22,667 bases of DNA, taken from NCBI GenBank assembly GCA_003024985.2, contig PXIH01S0002051.1; one strand, 5' to 3'. This document shows, one piece after another, positions 1 through 10,200 of this stretch (position 1 is the stretch's first letter; the number at the start of each line of letters is the position of its first letter). The translations under genes and the position numbers were made by a program. This stretch comes from Euperipatoides rowelli (taxonomy: Eukaryota > Onychophora > Udeonychophora > Euonychophora > Peripatopsidae). Under the pieces are notes generated by a model, which had not been told where the DNA came from, ran no database searches, and saw only the letters and a list, made by a program, of their open reading frames with translations.

Positions 1-240
1 TACGCATTCATAGATGCAAAGTATTTCGTTACTAGCGAATAAGCCCGTTAGACGGACATCAAACATTATTTTTTTGTTTAAGCCTTTTTTATCTAAGAGA
101 AAACATCATTTAAAGTTTCTAAAAATAGCTCCAGCGCCAATCTTTTAAGCCCGTTACACAGGCATCCAACTTTCTTTTTTTTTATTTCAGTGATCTAAGA
201 GAGAAAAAAGTTTGAAATAAGCCCGTTAGATGGCACTGCT
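1..240. repeat. Degenerate repeated unit (AAGCCCGTTA ... ATCTAAGAGA)
   Basis: AAGCCCGTTA occurs at 41-50, 147-156 and 219-228. The first two copies are each followed by a T-rich stretch and then ATCTAAGAGA (91-100 and 193-202). This defines two diverged units of about 72-106 bp and the start of a third, running off the left edge or ending at 228. It looks like old tandem or transposon-derived sequence; no coding potential was seen. Confidence 0.65.
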
Positions 241-375
241 ACTGGCTTCAGAACACTCTAATCCAATTAGTAATATAGGATGGGTTAAATTTACAAAATC
301 AATGAGTGGAATTTGGGAATTTTGCTTTGTAATGAGCCATTGTTTTACTTGTATACATCGTTGGTATCACATAAA

Positions 376-563
376 CGATGAGCGACCACGCCATACACTC
401 CGACACGGTATGGCTTTAGACCGAGTCGCCTGGCATGCCAGGCGACCACAGACACGATCGCATCGTTGCGATTTAATTACAGACAGGGCCATACACACAA
501 CGATCTGTCTGTCAAACCTCATCGTCAGACCAGATTTGGCGAATAAATCGTAGTGTGTATTGG
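376..563. repeat. Cluster of inverted repeats (possible non-autonomous mobile element remnant)
   Basis: Several inverted repeats are packed together: a perfect 22-bp palindrome at 425-446 (GTCGCCTGGCATGCCAGGCGAC broken at its centre), GCCATAC/GTATGGC arms at 390-396 and 408-414, ATCGCA/TGCGAT at 457-472, ACAGACAG/CTGTCTGT at 479-486 and 505-512, and CCATACACACAACGAT (489-504) against the complement of 547-563. The stretch is also more GC-rich than its surroundings. A folded RNA or a MITE-like remnant is possible. No transposase frame is present. Confidence 0.6.
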
Positions 564-799
564 AAAAAGAGGGCTTTTAGAATATTTTTCTTATTAAACA
601 ATGAGATGTGGTACTGGGTGTTGTAATAATAATATGAAAGAAATTTTATTTTGCTTTGGAATTTTATTTTGGTTGTTAATATTATTGAAACAGTAAGGGA
701 TTTATATTTAAAATCGTATTTAAAAATAGTTTTCTTTTGTGGGTTAAAGAATAAATGGGCTTGGGAGGTAGGGTGGATTGATTAGGAGTTTGCAAAATA
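564..799. other. AT-rich stretch without a recognised gene
   Basis: Nothing coding is visible here. On the minus strand there are two AATAAA hexamers (650-645 and 668-663) that could act as polyadenylation signals if the gene ends in the candidate exon at 800-1010. In AT-rich DNA such hexamers are common by chance. Confidence 0.4.
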
Positions 800-1010
800 T
801 TAAATGGTCCAATGAGATATGCAGGGAAGGGTTAGTGGGGAGGATAAAAGGGGGAAATGTAGGTGAAAGACTGTGTTAGGGGAGGGATATGGGGTAGGAG
901 GGTGGAGGGGGATAACTAGGACCCTCTGTGTTACAATTTGTAAAGGCTTTTCGGTTAGTTCTATAATAATGTATTTACAAATGGTATTTTTAAGCTTCAA
1001 AGGAATAATT
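800..1010 (-). CDS. Alternative candidate terminal exon (about 70 codons)
   Basis: A run of 11 T followed by AG (AG at 1012-1011) forms a strong-looking acceptor, giving an intron of about 198 nt from the donor at 1208. Splicing here also completes the split Gly codon and stays open for about 69 further codons to a TAA at 802-800. Two AATAAA hexamers on the minus strand (650-645 and 668-663) lie about 130-155 nt past that stop and could be polyadenylation signals. The second half of the peptide is a low-complexity Pro/Leu/Ser stretch encoded by the complement of a G-rich tract, which argues against a real conserved C-terminus. The frame match has a one-in-three chance of being accidental. Confidence 0.25.
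831..925 (+). other. G-rich tract with quadruplex-forming potential
   Basis: The plus strand is purine-rich with repeated G runs; 879-911 contains four or more runs of at least three G with short loops (GGGG, AGGG, GGGG, GAGGG, GGGGG). This matches the usual G3+N1-7 intramolecular quadruplex pattern. It stands out sharply from the AT-rich surroundings. On the gene's own strand the sequence is C-rich. Confidence 0.65.
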
Positions 1011-1038
1011 CTAAAAAAAAAAATTTTTCTTTTTCAAG

Positions 1039-1082
1039 CTCGCAACCCCCATGGGGGTTATAACCGCCATTGGGATTGCGAG
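1039..1082. repeat. 44-nt near-perfect palindrome
   Basis: Two 22-nt arms, 1039-1060 and 1061-1082, are inverted copies with 19 of 22 positions paired, starting CTCGCAA and ending TTGCGAG with GGTTATAACC at the centre. It lies next to an A/T homopolymer (1012-1030). It could be a tiny foldback element or an RNA hairpin in the intron or 3' region of the gene. Confidence 0.8.
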
Positions 1083-1095
1083 AAACATTGATCTA

Positions 1096-1168
1096 CTATA
1101 TTATATTTTGGAATTTATTACAATAGGTATTTTTGCTGTATTTTAATTGATGTTTTAAATTTGCCTTG
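1096..1168 (-). CDS. Candidate short terminal exon (23 codons plus TAG)
   Basis: A possible acceptor (CATTATTCAACAG, AG at 1170-1169) lies just downstream of the giant exon's donor. Joining here completes the split Gly codon and continues in frame for 23 codons (starting Lys-Ala-Asn-Leu) to a TAG at 1098-1096. A branch-site-like CTAAT lies in the intron. Against it, the intron would be only 40 nt, below what most metazoan splicing machinery handles, and the encoded tail is Lys/Asn-rich as random AT-rich sequence would be. An AATAAA on the minus strand (1119-1114) falls inside the exon. It competes with the candidate at 800-1010, and both may be wrong if the real next exon is outside the window. 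Confidence 0.22.
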
Positions 1169-1202
1169 CTGTTGAATAATGTAAATAAATTAGTGTATAG
1201 AG

Positions 1203-1210
1203 ACTTACCC
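1203..1210 (-). other. 5' splice site (donor) of the giant exon
   Basis: The minus strand reads AATGG|GTAAGT, a perfect match to the metazoan donor consensus, with the exon ending at 1209. The TAA that closes the open frame (1207-1205) is the TAA inside GTAAGT, so translation of the spliced mRNA does not stop here. The codon is split after its second base (phase 2, GG|N = Gly whatever follows). Because the upstream intron is phase 1, the exon length (21,121 nt) is not a multiple of three, and skipping it would shift the frame. Confidence 0.85.
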
Positions 1211-4200
1211 ATTGGACTCTCGTGGTGAATGAATAACTGTCTTTTGCTGCAATTCTTCTTGAGCCAAAGCAATCTCGGTTCTAGATTGTTTTCGGGCTTG
1301 CTGATATTCATGTAATAATGAAGTCATTTCAGAAGATTCAGTGCTAGAATTAGAAATGGTTGAATAATTGTCCGTATTAAGACGTAATTTATTGTAGTGG
1401 TTCCTACTAGGTATGCTATTTTGGGTATCAGCTGATGAAATAATATCTGGTTGATAGTCATAATTGATTAGTCTTTCTGGATAATGTTTATAATTATTTA
1501 AAGTCTGAAGATCCACTTTTTTATTAGGACAAACATCTCTGAAAGTGTCTACTAGACTTCGCCGTAGTTCTACCAGACGTTGCCTATTTTGGCTAGGTGA
1601 AAAGGATGAATACAATTTACTAATAGGGCCAATTGAATTTGCAATGATCGGACGTGGTGTTATTGGAAACTTAGTAGATTCAAATGAATTTTTTAATTTT
1701 TGTGGACGCTCATTTGAAATAGTTAGAGGCTTTCGGTGTATTCTTTTCCTTTTTAATTTTTCCAATTTGAAAATACGATCTTGAATTTTTTCATATGATT
1801 TCTCTAATTGTGTCTGATATTTATGCAGATAATGCTGGGTAGTTTCACTTAAATGAGATAATGGATAAATGGGGTCATCTTTTTCCCATGGTAAATCAAA
1901 AGTACGCAATATGGAGTCGGTCATTCCCATTCCATATGTAAGCTTTGCTTCAGTAAGTTCGGTATGTTCTGTGAACGGAGGCGTATCCCTTCCAAGCAAA
2001 TGAAGAATTCTTTCCCGTTCACTGATTAAGGAGTTCAGTTCATCCTCTAATAACTTTTCAGTTTCCATTTCAACATATTCATCATGTAGACCATCGATAA
2101 CTTCCTTTTCATTGAAATTCTTTTTGAATAGTTGACGACGAGTTGGGAAATCATTCAAATGATCACTAGCAGTTTTATGCACATCATATTCGGATGATCT
2201 TGGTGCATACGCATTTGTGAATGAGCCAACTGGGGTTAAGGAGCCTAGAGAGTGATAATATTCTCTATTGTATCGATCAGAAGATACATCAGATAGAGAA
2301 TACCTATTAATATTTCCCCTTCCTGACAATTTATTATCCATTGATAAATCATATTGTTTTAAGTTCAACGGTCTGAACGTCCAACTTGTAATTCCAGAAC
2401 TTACTGTATCGGAATTTGCTTTCGTAAGTGAATTATATGCAACTGATTTATGTTCATAACTATACAAATTATCTTGGTAGTTTTTACAATGAAGATGCCC
2501 AGAGTCAGAAATGGTTTTCCTTTCTTTTTTCCACATATTTTTATCATTATTTTCCCTGTTTGAAAATCGAGATGTTGAATGTAAGGAAAAGTCCAAAGTA
2601 TGAGTTTGAGTAGAAGCATCCTTATGATGAATATTTCCCAAAGTTTGAGTGCCTACTGTCACTGAAGTTCTTACTTTAGGACTAATAACTCGATTGTCTA
2701 AAGTCTGCCTTCTGTTTAATAAACGTTTAGAATCAACACGCAAAGATGACTGCTGGAGCCAATGGGTAGCTGTCTGTGACAAAATTAAGTTGGAATTTTT
2801 GTCTTCGGGTTTTATATCGTGTGTAGTGCCGCTTTTCTTTATTGGTGTTACAAAAGCATCAGATTTTAGACTTAGACAAGATTCTGAAATGGATAATTCT
2901 GAAGCTTCCGAGTCGATTATTTTCTTAGACTGTAGAATGCCAGTTAGCTTCCTCTCCATCAAAAACCTCAATTTATCACGGGATGATAAAGTAGACGGAT
3001 CTTCTTTACTAAGTCTAATATTAGAACTTTGTGGTAATTCTGGTAAGGAATGAACTGATAAAGAAACATATTTATCCTGTGTTAATTGCTCAAAAGAATT
3101 TTCACTATATGCTGAATTGTTTTCAAAATTTATTTCAGACAGATTGCCCCAGGAGACAGTCTTTCGAGATTTTTGATAGGGTTCTTGATGTTTTGAGATT
3201 TTTTCAGTACTTTGTTCAGCACTGATTTTATCTTTTGAATCATTAGTATAGTGTCTATGCATTTCAAAGGGAGATATGGATATTTCTGATGGAATGCTGT
3301 TATGCCTGTGTTTGCAGTAACATACATTTTCCAGGGACACAGAGCGTTCAGGGAACATCGTATACTCCTCAGTATGTTCCTGTCGGAATTTTTGTGCACG
3401 GATGATTCTCAAATTATCATCTGAAGTGGTTCGACGAAGAATAGATCCTTTATTGGTAATATTATGATTAGAAGGGCCACCCATAAATACAAAAATAATA
3501 CTATCGGTGGATGTATTTCTAGCTGGAATGAAATCTGAGCTATACATATCCGGAGATATTGAATGAGGAACTTCAGAGTTGGCTTCACTTTCATCGTAAG
3601 ATGAAGATGAAGTTGTACGTCTTCGATAGCGGTATCGTTTTTCAAGAGGTTTAATATGTTGGTGTTTCTGAGGTAAGTCTTTAAATGTTGGGATGTAGTC
3701 ATTATTTAAATCATCATCACTACTAAACACATCAGAAACGTCTAAGTGTGAATCAGCAGCATCACTTACAAGATCTGAAAGGCTGGCGTTTGGAGAATCA
3801 GTTGATAAGTCTGAAAGATGGCTAAAATTTGAACTTTTCCTTCCTCTATGAAATTTCTTAACTGCATCAGGATCAATAGAGGTATCTTTGTCACCTTCTA
3901 GAGAGTCATCTTGGCCATTTAAGACCCAAGATTCAATTTGTTTCTTAGAAAGAAATTCTTGACTCTCATTTCTATCCGACCAAACTGGAGGAATGCTTTC
4001 CAGTTTACGATTTACAAATCTGACCGCAGTTACGATATCATTTACATTTTCTGGATCTTTCAACTCAGTTGCCAGATTGTTGGGATTTGAAACGCTTCTT
4101 GGAGAATTACTTTCTTCATAAACATTCTGATGAGCCCATGTATTCCAAGTACCATCATCCATCTGACACCAAGAATTCCAAATACCATTCTCAGATGATT

Positions 4201-7200
4201 TTGCTTTATGTTCTGAATTGGTGTAGTCTCGTTCTAGTGCACTTTCTGTTGTACTAAGAAGTTGAACTCCATCTAGATCATTTTCCTTTAGAATTTCGCC
4301 ATCATTTGGATATTTTTTGACAATTTCATAATGATCGGGGTGACTTAGAATATCATCTGGTATCATATCATTAGTTTCAGTTATGTCATCATGAATAGCT
4401 ATTGAATATATTATATCAGTATATTCATTTTTTTCTGAGGGTTGAATTAATGGCACCTTATCAGTTACAATATCTTGTAATTCATAACTAGTTTTCAGCC
4501 GATCTTCTAAAGATTGCAAAGAAGGTAACGGTTCAATATTTTTATTTTCAGACCTAATTTTCTGGTCTTGAATTTCTAAAGAAATATGATCTTTGACAAC
4601 CCTTTCTGGAGTATACACAACTATTTTGTTCTCTATACTGGTAGCAATTTTCCGAACATTTACATCAACCGGTTCATGATTCCAAGAGCTCCAATGTTCT
4701 CCAGAATATGCTTTCCAGGTATTCCAAATGACATCAGATGCAAATGGATTTACACGATCTATTTCTTCAATTAATTTAGTGTCCTTTCCAGCCTTTTCAG
4801 CAGTTGTTGATCCATTTGACATGTTCAATAATTCACTTTCAACAGACTCATCTGAAGAATAATCTAACATCTGCATTTCGATATTTACTCCTCGACTTAC
4901 TAATTGTTTAAGTAAAGATGTAATAATCTCAACATTAGTATTAGTGTCACTTTCATTACCTTCTTCCAGTAGTCTATTCACCTTATCAACTGTTGGATTA
5001 TTTCCATTAATTTTTTTCTTACTTTCATTTATTATTTCATTATTTTTATACATTCCTTCATGTTTATTTCTATTATAACTTTTTTCACTGGTGTTTTCTT
5101 CTTCACATTTTTTATCTGGATCAACTAGTTCTTTAGTTTTGGAAGATGTTTCTAGATTATAATTAATTGCCATATTAACAAGGTTTTTATCCAACTTTTC
5201 ATTTTCCTCAATTGCCTTTTTATTAGCTTCGTCACAATGATCTATAGGCAAGTTTTGTTCTCCAGTAATATCATTAATTTTATTTGCAATTGAGCATGAT
5301 ATGCCACAATTCTTTATCATTATTTCTAGATTAAATCCCTTATATTCATTCATCATGCTGGTCATCTCAACATGTGCAGTTTCGCCTTTTACAGCTTCCC
5401 CAATAACATCCTTCTGCCAATAATCCCAACTCTTCCAGATACCATCTTTATAAATATCCCACTGATTCCATGAGTATTTACCAAATTTGAATTCTTCATC
5501 TTTACCTTCTGATAGGGCATACATATCAAAGCCTATTTGAGGAGCAGCATTAGGAATGGGTATGTCTAAATTCAAAGATTCCATTTGAATTGTACCAATG
5601 AGTTTGGGTTTCACATTTTCTAAACAGCTAGCTTCAAAGTTATGTTCATTTTCAATTAACTCTTCAAATAGCCGTTCTGGTAAAGATGTCTCCAAAATGC
5701 CACTATTTTGTGAAATTTCAGGGTCAAATTGTTCTGATGTGATATGTATTTTGTCAAGTCTTAAATTACTTTCAAAGTCGTTATGACAATCATAATCGGA
5801 AGCTTCACCTGACTTAACGCAGTCAGAAACAGATGGCAAGCTTTGTTTCAAATTTAGACACTTTTCTACATTAATAATTTTCTCATCATAACTTTCATCT
5901 GTCCCAAGTTCGGAAATGCCTTCAAAATCAAAGTTTTTATCCATCATTTTTAATGTGTGATGATCACTTTGTAAAATATTGTCACTATTTTCAAATGTTA
6001 CAATAATTTTAATTTGAGAACTAACATTAGGGCCTTCAGAGTCTTCGTCTGTCCATGATGAAGCATTAACTATTGATCTTGAGCATGGTTCATCATAAGT
6101 ATCGGATATCTCAATATCAAAGTCTTTGTGTTCATTACTGTCATTCATGTTACTTTCAATATACAAATTTTTAGAATCTGTTGGCTTAATATCTAACATC
6201 ATCTCATTCAATTCAATTTCAACAACCGGCATATCTTCACATGAGCACATGCACTCCTCGCATGCACATTCTAAACATTCTTTGCCACTTGTTTCATCAA
6301 TAATACCTAGTTCTAACTCTTTAGCTCTCAATTCATAATAAAAATCTTTCACATCTTCATCAATTGTTTTATTATTCTCAATAATGTTATTTCCAAGTAT
6401 ATCCAAAGTCCTATCCTCTTGGTCATCAGTCATTTGTTTAATTATTTTAGATTCTTCAAATATTTCTTTGCTATTGTCATGGTATAATTCAACTGTTTGT
6501 GACGTTGATTCCTCCGAGGCTAGAATTTTAATTTCTTCAAAATTTTGAATCCCGTAATAATTTTCATTATATTCATCTTCTTCACTTTCCTCAACAAGTG
6601 TCTCCAATTCCTTTAGTTCAAACTCTTGTTCCTCCATCTCATAAATAGATTCATTTTCCTCTTCTTCACTCTCACTTTCCTCAGGAATGGTTTCCAGATC
6701 ACTTTCATCAGGAATGGCTTCTACGATTACTCCATCCTCGTTGGCCACAAGTACATACTTATCTTTTGACATAGCCTCAATTAAAACATATTCTTGCATT
6801 TCAGGAGTGAAACTACCATCCTTCACTAAGTAGTTAATGCTTTCTTTGGAGATCCTTCTCTGAGGATTGAACACTACATACTCTGACTGTGACAAATCTT
6901 CCTTAATTTTTTTATGATTCTTTTCATATTGTTTGTCTGTCTCAAAGATCATTTCATCTTCAAATAACATTTCTGGTTCTTCTTCATCAAATTCAAAATG
7001 TTCAATATTGCTTTCCATTAATTCCTGTTTCAAACTGCTTCCTGCTTCTTCCTCTGAAGTAATTACATCACTACTAAAATTGGAATCATTTATCTTTTCA
7101 CAATCCATTTTAGTTTCATCTTCCAAAGTGCATTCATTGAGAATAGTTTCCTTCAAACTGACATTAACTATTGTATCGTTAGAACTATTAAATATATCAT

Positions 7201-10200
7201 CATCTAAAGACTCTCCCGAACTTGGTGATAACAACTCCTGGTCAGGAGACCTCAATTTATCATCATCAAAAATTAATCTATCACAAGAATCATCTTCAAT
7301 AATTATTTTTGATTCTAGTAATGAATAATCTTCTGGTTCAGCATCAAAATCACTCAAATATTCATTAGAAGAGACACTGGATTTCGAATTTTCTACAAGT
7401 GATGACAATGATGATAAAGAAGTTGCTTGTTCAGCAGACTTCTCTTCATTTTTCTCTTTATAAACATAATCATTCTCATAAATGTTATTTTGTAATGGAT
7501 CTAGTTGTAAATTACTACCATGACTTGTTATTTCTTCATTGTCTTTAGGAAATATTCCATTTTGCCCAATGCAATAATTATGGATATATTCATTAGAAAT
7601 TTCAAGGTTATTATTAAATGCAAGGGTCTTAAATCCATCATTGTTATCAATTATATTTTTACATTGTTCATTTTCATTGCTCTCTGCAAACAATTGTGTT
7701 TTGTTTATCGGAATAGAAGCAATAACTAGACTATCGTTCACAAGGTCATTAGAAGGATGATGGTGGTAGTGGAATTTTAGACATTCTATTCCACTTGCAT
7801 TTTCAAAGTTTACAGAAGATGTTTGCATTTCAACAACTTTGGCTAGTCCTTCTACAGATGGATTATCATCAATACAAGAGTAACCGTTAGTTTTCTGAAT
7901 AAGTGTATCTTGTGTATGATAACATGGTATTGTTCCGATTTCTGGATATGACTTGGTACTATTTAAACCAAACATGTGTTGATTGTTATCAAGATATGTT
8001 TGATCGTTAAATATTTCTTCAGAAGTCTCAGTCTCTGACAGGTGATTTAATGAATTTTCTAAATCAACTTTGCTTGAAGAGGTTACTTGATGTGCATCAT
8101 CTTTAGTAATTAAATAAACATCCTCCAATCCTTCCTGTTTGTCTGACAATTGCTTTTCCATGAGCAATATCTCGCTTTCAGATAGGCACTTCTTGTAATT
8201 ATATTCTTCAATTTCTTCTCCTTCCAATTCTTCTGGGATTTCATCTTCATCAGATTCATCATTGACATCTTCAGGACATTTTTCGTTCATTGATTTTCCA
8301 TCTATCCATTCATCAACTTGGATTTTAATTGATGTTCCAATAATATCTAAATCAGGAGGCAATTTATCTCTTTGATTTATTGGAGTATTTACTGCAATGT
8401 CTTCTGAACCAAGCCCTAAAAAAGACGTTTTGCCAGTTGACATAACAGAAACTTTAGAACTTGTAATTATCTGAGAATCTATATCTGTCGTTGTGATTGG
8501 TTGGCTCTGATGCTCACAAAGATGTGGGCTTGTTATATTGGTTTTACTTTTGGGGGTGGTTTTTTTATTTTTTGGCATCTCTTCCGATTCTTCTTTAATC
8601 ATTTCCAAATTTATCTGAGAAGTACCAGGCATCGGGTCAACATCTTCATCAGAGTTATCAGTTGGTGGTTTTGAATTATAAAATGCTGCCACTAGTTTTC
8701 CTGGACTATTTTCACCTGGTTCGGTCATTTCAATGGTAATCTCAGAATCTGTAACATAAACAGCAATGTTTGTTTCTGATTTATGGCTCTCAATAAATAC
8801 ATCATCAATTTCACTTTCCTCTTCTAGATCCAGGGATATAGAATTACTATTCCCACTGCTTCTATTTGTACACAAATCTGAAAAATCAGATTGCTCTTCA
8901 ATACCTATTTCTGAGTGATAATCGCCAGTCTTCTCGTCAACATTGTCTTGGCTGACATGTTTTTTGTCAACAATATTATTGTCAATAACAGGGCTGGCAG
9001 CTTCATCTAGAAATTCCTTTTCAAATTTACTATCACAAGTCTGACCTATTTCTTTGATAGGGGTCTCTATAATTTTAGATGCATCTTTATTGAATTCTTT
9101 CTGTTCATTGTCATCAATACAATTTTCATTGCTAGAATTTGACAAGGTATCTCCTACAGCAAAACCAATTTCTTCCCTTTGTTTTGATATTTTTTTAAAA
9201 GTTTCAAGGATAAACATTTTTACAATAGAATTCTCCCTAAGTTTCTCTAATGCCTTTATGTCAGAATCGGCTGGAAAATCTTTATTATAGCTTTCATTAG
9301 TTTTTACAAGACTTTTATCAACAAAAACTTGATTCTTGTCAATATTGTTGTGATTTGCCAAGTCATCTGTTTTTTCTACAGATATAACCTGAAAAGAGTT
9401 GGGTTTCTGATTCAAAAATCTCTTAAAACATTTAAGGACGTACTTTTTTACCATTGGATTATTGGAAAGTTGCTGCATGGCCTCTTCATCTGGTTCAATG
9501 CTAGTGCATAATACATTTTCATTCACCTCTTTGTGGATCTTCTTTTCTGCATTTCCATGAAGAAAACCGTCACCATCTACCGTTTTCTTCACATTACCTT
9601 GTTTCTCTTTTGCCGTACTTTTAAAAGCTTCAAGGATATACATTTTTACAATAGAATTGTCATCCATTTCCAAGAACTCATCGTCAACAGTTAATGTTGA
9701 CAGTTTCTCTTCAGCTGAAGCATCTAAAACTTCTGCCGCCAATAATCTTATTTCAGCTTCGGCTTCTAACTTCTCAGCAGCTTGTAGTGTCTCTTCAGCG
9801 GCAGTTTCAAGTAGGATGGATTCTTCCAAATCTTCGCTTGCATGTCGTCCAAGAATTTCGGCCTTTTTAAATTCCATACGAGCATCATTTTGCATTTTGG
9901 CTGCCATTTGAAATATTGCATCGCCACTACATTCTAGTTCTTTGGCCTTTTCTAGTTTCTCTTTTGCACTTGCATCCAAAGCATCAGCCTCTTTAAGTCT
10001 TCCAAGAGCATCTTTTTCAACTTCATCAGCATTTGTAAGTGTTCCTTTAATAATACTTTCTAATTCTTGTCTTGCAATACCTTGTAAAGTTTCAGCTTTA
10101 TCAAATTCAGCAGTTGCCTGGGCTTTGAAATCTGTTGCTTCATCAAATTTCCCTTGCGCTTGTGATTCGAGTTTCTCTGCAAGTTTTAGTTTTCCATGAG

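Noticed and set aside
230-553. Plus-strand frame of 107 codons
   Set aside because: It crosses the inverted-repeat cluster, has no recognisable protein features and no splice or start context.
1205-1207. TAA as the true stop codon of the giant protein
   Set aside because: The TAA is part of a perfect GTAAGT donor, so it is removed by splicing. I cannot fully exclude read-through into it in an unspliced isoform.
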